DNA from: Deltaproteobacteria bacterium | GTDB lineage: Bacteria > Myxococcota_A > UBA9160 > UBA6930 | Assembly (NCBI GenBank): GCA_029261795.1 | Contig: JAJDAP010000026.1 | Location: 1-64,000 of the forward strand | Reading direction: 5' to 3' | DNA length: 64,000 nucleotides | Part shown: piece by piece, positions 58,777-64,000 of the stretch | How the letters are laid out: every line of letters starts with the position of its first letter | Position numbering within the stretch: the first letter of the stretch is position 1 | The notes under the pieces: generated by a model | Database searches by the model: none | Told to the model about the DNA's origin: nothing | Seen by the model: only the letters and a program-made list of their open reading frames with translations | Program-made: the position numbers and the translations under genes

Positions 58777-60207
58777 CTACGCCATGGATGACGCCGGCTC
58801 CCTACCATCGACCAAACGGAGCGGATCCTTCAGTTCCGGACGGTCTTTCGGACGCTCTCCGATCAGACTGTGGGGGGTAGCCTCCACCAGCTCGACGCTG
58901 ACGAAGCTGCCGGTCGGCGGGGCCTCTTCCGGCTCCGGAACCGAGAAGTTCACGACGCGGTGATAGGGATCCCGACCCCTCTGCTGGCGCTCACCGCGGG
59001 CGCTCTGGCCCTCCACCAGGACCTCGGTGCGCTCTCCCACCCTGGCACGGTTGGCGGCCAGGGTGAGGTCGTGCTGGAGGGCCTGAAGCTCCGCCAGGCG
59101 CTCCTGGGCCTCGACCGGGTCGAGAGCGCCGTCCATCGCTGCCGCCGCGGTCTCGGGCCTCGGCGAGTACTTGAACGAGTAGGCGTCGACGAAGGCCACC
59201 TCGCCGACCACGGCCAGGGTTTCCTCGAACTCGGCCCGGGTCTCACCGGGAAAGCCGACGATCACGTCCGTCGTCAACGCGATGTCCGGGCGCGCCGCGC
59301 GCAGGCGCTCCACGATGCCGAGATACTCGGCCACCGTGTAACGCCGGTGCATCCGCTCGAGCGTGCGGTCGGAGCCGGCCTGGAGCGGCAGGTGGACATG
59401 TGGGCACACCTCCGGGATCTCGGCGTGGGCGCGGACCAGGGCTTCATCGAAGAAGAGCGGATGGGGGCTGGTGTAGCGGAGTCGCCGGATCTCGGGGATC
59501 TCGGCGAGGCGCGTCAGCAACTCGCCGAACGCCAGCGTGCCGGCCTCGGCCGTCTTGCCGCGCCGCAGGTCGTGGCGCCCATAGGCATTCACGGTCTGGC
59601 CGAGCAGCTTCAGCTCGACCACGCCCCGCCCCACCAGATCCTGGGCCTCCGCAAGGATGCCCGCAGCCGGCCGACTGATCTCACGACCCCGGGTACGGGG
59701 CACGATGCAGAAGGTGCAGAACATGTCGCAACCCTCCATCACCGTCAGGAAGGACTGGCCCGGGCGGGAACCCTCGAAGGCGGCATGTCGCTCGGGGAGA
59801 TCGAAGCGCTCTAGGGAGCGACTCTCCTCGGTTCGAGACTGGCGCTGCCCGCTGCGGGCGGCCTCGACCATGGCGGGCACCAGCCTCAGATTGTGGGTGC
59901 CGAAGACGAAGTCCAGATGCCGGAAGCGCCGCAGTACGCTGTCGCCTTCCTGCTGGGCGACGCATCCGCCAACGCCGAGCACGCGGCCTGGCCCCGCCGC
60001 CTTCCATTCCCGGAGTGCGCCGAGATCGCTGTAGAGCCGGTTCTCGGCCTTCTCCCGAATCGAACAGGTGTTGATGAGCAGGACCTCGGCATCCTGCTCA
60101 TGCTCGGCCGGCCGGAAGCCCGCGTGGTGGAGCAGGTTGGCCACCTTCTCCGAATCGTGGACGTTCATCTGGCAGCCGTAGGTTCGTAAGGCGTAGCGCG
60201 GGCCCAT
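58777..60207 (-). CDS. miaB: tRNA-2-methylthio-N6-dimethylallyladenosine synthase
   Basis: YALRTYGCQMNVHDSEKVANLL; GCDMFCTFCIVPRTRGREISRP radical-SAM motif. ORF open upstream to 60468, so start may be earlier. Confidence 0.93.
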   Translation of the reverse strand: MGPRYALRTYGCQMNVHDSEKVANLLHHAGFRPAEHEQDAEVLLINTCSIREKAENRLYSDLGALREWKAAGPGRVLGVGGCVAQQEGDSVLRRFRHLDFVFGTHNLRLVPAMVEAARSGQRQSRTEESRSLERFDLPERHAAFEGSRPGQSFLTVMEGCDMFCTFCIVPRTRGREISRPAAGILAEAQDLVGRGVVELKLLGQTVNAYGRHDLRRGKTAEAGTLAFGELLTRLAEIPEIRRLRYTSPHPLFFDEALVRAHAEIPEVCPHVHLPLQAGSDRTLERMHRRYTVAEYLGIVERLRAARPDIALTTDVIVGFPGETRAEFEETLAVVGEVAFVDAYSFKYSPRPETAAAAMDGALDPVEAQERLAELQALQHDLTLAANRARVGERTEVLVEGQSARGERQQRGRDPYHRVVNFSVPEPEEAPPTGSFVSVELVEATPHSLIGERPKDRPELKDPLRLVDGREPASSMA

Positions 60208-60361
60208 CGCCGGCAGGCTAACGGAAGAGGACGAGAACGGCGATTCACGGGCGCTGGGGATTTCTTTCTCAAGCGTTCGCATCGTCTGCATGAGTTCCTG
60301 CACGTCAACCGGCCAGTTTTGCTGGATTAACCCACTTCCGAACGCTGGGTGAAAAGGGGTT

Positions 60362-60391
60362 TGACAAGCACACCCCTGAGGGCACATACTG
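60362..60391 (+). promoter_or_regulatory. candidate sigma-70-type promoter TTGACA-N18-CATACT
   Basis: Consensus -35 (60362-60367), 4/6 -10 (60386-60391), intergenic. Confidence 0.45.
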
Positions 60392-60503
60392 CGGTCACGC
60401 ACCGAATCCATGGGTTTATGGAGGTGCGGTGGATATGGCACTTCTACCCGAATTGCCAAACCTCTCACCCCCCATCATCTATCCGCCGCCCTCCGCCCTG
60501 AAT

Positions 60504-60538
60504 AGAAGCCCCGTCCGGTCCTCCCGGGCGGGGCTTCT
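60504..60538 (+). terminator. strong hairpin, candidate intrinsic terminator
   Basis: agaagccccgtccgg-tcctc-ccgggcggggcttct, 15-bp stem (one G-U), 5-nt loop, followed by pyrimidine-rich ctctttcc. Confidence 0.7.
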
Positions 60539-60671
60539 CTCTTTCCAGCCCCAGATCGGACTGGCCACAGCGTCGATCCCGGATCGTTCCGAACGCGCGA
60601 CGTCCGGATCGGGGTCGTTGGTGGGGCGCGAGGACGACGCAGGCTCGGCCGCGTCCTAGCCTCGAAGGCGA

Positions 60672-62087
60672 CTAGAGAATCAGCCGGTCGATCACCTTGG
60701 AGAGTTGCTTCAGGTTGCGGCACTCCTCGGCGGCGTCGACGTAGGGCAGGTACTTGTCCATCACCGAATCGCCGAAGCCCCAGGCACTCGGGCTCTCGGG
60801 GTTCAGCCAGACGACGTTCTTGGCCTTCTTGTGGATGTCGCGCAGGCACCAGGCGCGCGGGTCGTTGTAGTTGTTGCGCGCGTCGCCCAGGATCAGGACC
60901 GTGGTCTTGTTGTCGATGGCCGAGAGCCAGTTCTGCCAGAACATGTGGAAGGCGTGGCCGAAGTTCGAGCGGGTGTAGACGTTGATGACGTCGCCGCCGT
61001 CGAGGGCCTTCTCGATGGCATCGCTGATGTCCATCTCCTTGAAGATGGGCGTCACTTCGCCCAGCTCGGAGACGAAGACGTAGCAGCGGATCTTCGTGAA
61101 GCATTCCTGCAGCGAGTAGGTGAACTGCATCATGAAACGTGACACGTTCGCCACCGAGGACGACACGTCGCACAGGATCACGAGCTTCGGCCGGTCCTTC
61201 CTGCGCTCCCGGAAGATCAACTCGAAGGGCACGCCACCGTGGCCGGCGTTGCGGCGCAGCATCGTCCGGAGATCGAGCTTGCCGCGCTTGAGCCGGCGCT
61301 TCCGGATCGAAAGCACGTTCTTGATGCGCTGGGCCAGGCGGTTGACCACCTCGCGCATCTTCTTGATCTCGTCCTCGGTCAGGTTGTAGAAGCTCTTCTC
61401 GAGCAGGCTCTCGCGGCGGAACTTCTCCATGTAGTCGAAGTTGCGCTGCTGGAGCTCGCGTTCGGTGAAGTTCCGCACGCTCTGGCGCAGCGCTTCCATC
61501 AGCTTGTCGACGAGCTCCATGAGTTGATCGACCTGGGCGTCGGAGAGGCCCGCGTCGCGTAGTTCCTGGGCGAGGTCGCGCATCTGGTCGCCGGCGCCAT
61601 CGGCGTCGAGCTGTTCCATGGTGCGGCGCGTGAAGAAGCCGAGCTGCAGCATGTTCTCGATGCGCTCGGTGCCGGCGGCCTCGGCGGCCTCCCGGATCAT
61701 CTTCTCGAGAGCGTTCAGGTCCTGGGTCAGCAGCGCCTTGGCGAGCTCCGACAGATCCATCTCGCCCTGCATGCCCTCCATGCCCTCGGCGATGGCCTTC
61801 AGCATCTCCTCGAGATCGAAGTCGCCGCCCATCCCCTCGTTGGCCTCGTCGAAGCTCTCGCGCAGGTTGTCGTGGAACGCCGACCAGTAGAGGTCGAACA
61901 ACGAGTCGAAGGTGGGGATGTCCTCGCCGCGCTTCACCATGGTGCAGCGCAAGGCATCCTTGAACACCTCGCGATCGCCGAGCGAGAGTTCGTCGATCGA
62001 GGAAAAGGCGTCGATCGATTCGGCGACCGAAACACGGATCCCGCTCTTCCGGAGCAGGTTGGTGAAATCGATGATCTTTTGTTCCAT
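60672..62087 (-). CDS. VWA-domain protein, CoxE-like
   Basis: LVILCDVSSSVANVSRFMMQFTYSLQECFTKIRCYVFVSELGEVTPIF; immediately follows the MoxR gene in the same transcriptional direction. Confidence 0.85.
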   Translation of the reverse strand: MEQKIIDFTNLLRKSGIRVSVAESIDAFSSIDELSLGDREVFKDALRCTMVKRGEDIPTFDSLFDLYWSAFHDNLRESFDEANEGMGGDFDLEEMLKAIAEGMEGMQGEMDLSELAKALLTQDLNALEKMIREAAEAAGTERIENMLQLGFFTRRTMEQLDADGAGDQMRDLAQELRDAGLSDAQVDQLMELVDKLMEALRQSVRNFTERELQQRNFDYMEKFRRESLLEKSFYNLTEDEIKKMREVVNRLAQRIKNVLSIRKRRLKRGKLDLRTMLRRNAGHGGVPFELIFRERRKDRPKLVILCDVSSSVANVSRFMMQFTYSLQECFTKIRCYVFVSELGEVTPIFKEMDISDAIEKALDGGDVINVYTRSNFGHAFHMFWQNWLSAIDNKTTVLILGDARNNYNDPRAWCLRDIHKKAKNVVWLNPESPSAWGFGDSVMDKYLPYVDAAEECRNLKQLSKVIDRLIL

Positions 62088-62147
62088 CGGTTCTTTCTGA
62101 CTTCGCTCGGCCCGAACCGTCGCTTGCGACGGAGTTCCGCGCTTCCG

Positions 62148-63158
62148 CTAGTGCAGCACACCCTTCTTCGGCGGGGCACCCGAGCCGCTCGCGGGCTTCC
62201 CAGCCGCTGCGGCCTCGGGTTCGCTCGCGGCGGCGCCCTCTTCCTCGGCCTTGCGCACGATCAAGCGGCCGAGCTCGCTCTGGGCCTTGTTGATATCGCC
62301 CTCGTATTTGAGGATGACGTTCAACGTGTCGGACACGATCGATTCGTCGAGCGTGTTCGCGTTCAGCGCGATCAGGGCGCGGGCCCAATCGAGGGTCTCC
62401 GCGATCGACGGCGTCTTCTTGAGGTCGAGCTTGCGAAGCCGCTGCATCACGCCGACCAACTCGTCGGCCAGGCGCTGCTCGATGCCCGGCACCTTCGTCG
62501 AGAGGATGCGGCACTCGAGCTCTTCGCCGGGGAAATCGATGAAGAGGTGCAGACAGCGGCGCTTCAGGGCATCGCTCATCTCTCGCGCGTCGTTGGAGGT
62601 CAGGAAGACGAGCGGCTTGTGGCGCGCTTCGAGGGTGCCGAGTTCGGGCACGGTAACCTGGAAGTCCGAGAGCACCTCGAGCAGGAACGCTTCGAATTCC
62701 GGATCGCTCTTGTCGACTTCGTCGATCAATAGCAGGGAGGGATCCTCGGCCTGGATCGCGTGGAGCAGCGGCCGTGCCACGATGAAGCGATCCGAGAAGA
62801 AAACACTGTCCTCGCGGCCAACGCGATCGGCGGCGTCCTGGACCGTGGTCGTCCCCGCCATCGATTCGGCGAACTTCTCCTTCAAGATCTGCGTGTAGAG
62901 CAGCTGCTTGGAGTACTCCCACTCGTAGAGGGCCTTGGCTTCGTCGAGGCCCTCGTAGCACTGCAGACGAATCAGCGGCCGCCCGGTCGCCGCGGCCACG
63001 ACCTTGGCCAGCTCGGTCTTGCCGACGCCCGCGGGCCCTTCGACGAGAACCGGCTTCTCGAGTTTCTCGGCCAGGTACACGACCGTGGCGATGTCCTTGC
63101 CACAGATGTAGTCCTGCTCGCCTAACTGCTGGATGACGTCATCGACGCTCTCGAACAT
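62148..63158 (-). CDS. MoxR-family AAA+ ATPase
   Basis: EKPVLVEGPAGVGKTELAKVVAAATGRPLIRLQCYEGLDEAKALYEWEYSKQLLYTQ; LLLIDEVDKSDPEFEAFLLEVLSDFQVTVPELGT. Confidence 0.9.
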   Translation of the reverse strand: MFESVDDVIQQLGEQDYICGKDIATVVYLAEKLEKPVLVEGPAGVGKTELAKVVAAATGRPLIRLQCYEGLDEAKALYEWEYSKQLLYTQILKEKFAESMAGTTTVQDAADRVGREDSVFFSDRFIVARPLLHAIQAEDPSLLLIDEVDKSDPEFEAFLLEVLSDFQVTVPELGTLEARHKPLVFLTSNDAREMSDALKRRCLHLFIDFPGEELECRILSTKVPGIEQRLADELVGVMQRLRKLDLKKTPSIAETLDWARALIALNANTLDESIVSDTLNVILKYEGDINKAQSELGRLIVRKAEEEGAAASEPEAAAAGKPASGSGAPPKKGVLH

Positions 63159-63170
63159 CTCCGCTCCTAA

Positions 63171-64000
63171 CTAACTCATCAAATGAAGGACGTGACCGAG
63201 TTTCTCTTTCTTCGTCCGGAGATACTCGAAGTTCTTCTCGTTGGGTTCAATCTCGAGCGGCACACGCTCGACGATGGTCAGGCCGTAGCCCTCGACACCG
63301 GCGCGCTTGCCGGGGTTGTTCGTGATCATGCGCATCTTGCGTACGCCGAGATCGTGGAGGATCTGGGCGCCGACGCCGTAGTCGCGCTGGTCGGCGGCGA
63401 AACCGAGTCGCTCGTTCGCCTGCACGGTGTCGAGGCCTTCGGAATCCTGCAGGCCGTAGGCCTCGATCTTCGCCTTCAAGCCGATGCCGCGGCCCTCCTG
63501 GCGCATGTAGAGGATGATGCCTCGGCCCTCTTCCTCGATCATCTTCATCGCGGCATCGAGCTGCTCGCCACAATCGCAGCGCAGCGAGCCGAAGGCATCG
63601 CCGGTCAGGCATTCGCTATGGACCCGCACGAGCACCTCGTGCTCCTCGCTGATCTCGCCCTTCACCAGTGCCATGTGGTCGACGTGGTCGATCTGGTTCT
63701 CGTAGACGATCGCGCGGAAGTCGCCGCCGAACTGGGTGGGAAGCGTCGCCTCGCTTGCGGCGCGGACGAGCTTCTCCTTCTTGAGCCGGTACTCGATCAG
63801 GTCCGCAATGGTCACGATCTTCAGCGCGTGCGTGCGCGCGAACTCGACCAGGTCCGGCATGCGGGCCATGGTGCCATCGTCGTTCATCACTTCGCAGATC
63901 ACGCCCGCCGGCTTCAAGCCGGCCAGCCGCGCCAGATCGACGGAACCCTCGGTCTGTCCGGCGCGACGCAACACGCCGCCCTTGCGGGCGCGCAGCGGAA
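63171..64000 (-). CDS. ribBA: bifunctional DHBP synthase/GTP cyclohydrolase II, N-terminus beyond window
   Basis: [35 protein letters not shown]-type RibB end ([16 protein letters not shown]...); [28 protein letters not shown] and [50 protein letters not shown] of RibA. Confidence 0.95.
   Translation of the reverse strand, partial: PLRARKGGVLRRAGQTEGSVDLARLAGLKPAGVICEVMNDDGTMARMPDLVEFARTHALKIVTIADLIEYRLKKEKLVRAASEATLPTQFGGDFRAIVYENQIDHVDHMALVKGEISEEHEVLVRVHSECLTGDAFGSLRCDCGEQLDAAMKMIEEEGRGIILYMRQEGRGIGLKAKIEAYGLQDSEGLDTVQANERLGFAADQRDYGVGAQILHDLGVRKMRMITNNPGKRAGVEGYGLTIVERVPLEIEPNEKNFEYLRTKKEKLGHVLHLMS

Noticed and set aside
60475-62961. 828-aa minus-strand ORF over the VWA/MoxR genes
   Set aside because: Out-of-frame shadow with extreme Arg content.

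Overview
GC-rich bacterial chromosome segment, probably from a deltaproteobacterial/Myxococcota-like lineage (inferred only from gene order and PEP-CTERM proteins). Housekeeping blocks: merR-ihfA-pheT-pheS-rplT-rpmI-infC-thrS-tRNA-Val-(DUF2066-like)-dnaE-guaA-guaB at 39.6-54.8 kb, a signalling operon at 54.9-58.7 kb, miaB, a CoxE-like VWA/MoxR pair, and the end of ribBA. Left part: degraded RAYT/IS200-like transposase, two FtsX-like permeases, a tungsten aldehyde:ferredoxin oxidoreductase operon (Fe-S, AOR, FAD subunits plus two MoaD-like carriers), and a probable UGA-recoded (Sec) iodothyronine-deiodinase-like selenoprotein at 10758-11447 that ORF callers split in two. Most unusual region: accessory island at ~21.0-27.85 kb. 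It has four paralogous short PEP-CTERM proteins, a ~1.1 kb segmental duplication, AbiJ-N-terminal-like fragments, repeats resembling degenerate integron attC sites in front of small ORFs, and a 47-bp perfect direct repeat of the tRNA-Pro 3' end bounding a ~3.5 kb element with no recognisable integrase. Other points: an 89-bp near-perfect palindrome giving two convergent genes the same C-terminal tail, two rearrangement junctions flanking a histidine kinase/HDOD cluster, and a promoter plus 15-bp hairpin unit at ~60.36-60.54 kb that may be an sRNA. All calls are from reading the sequence and translations; no searches were run.
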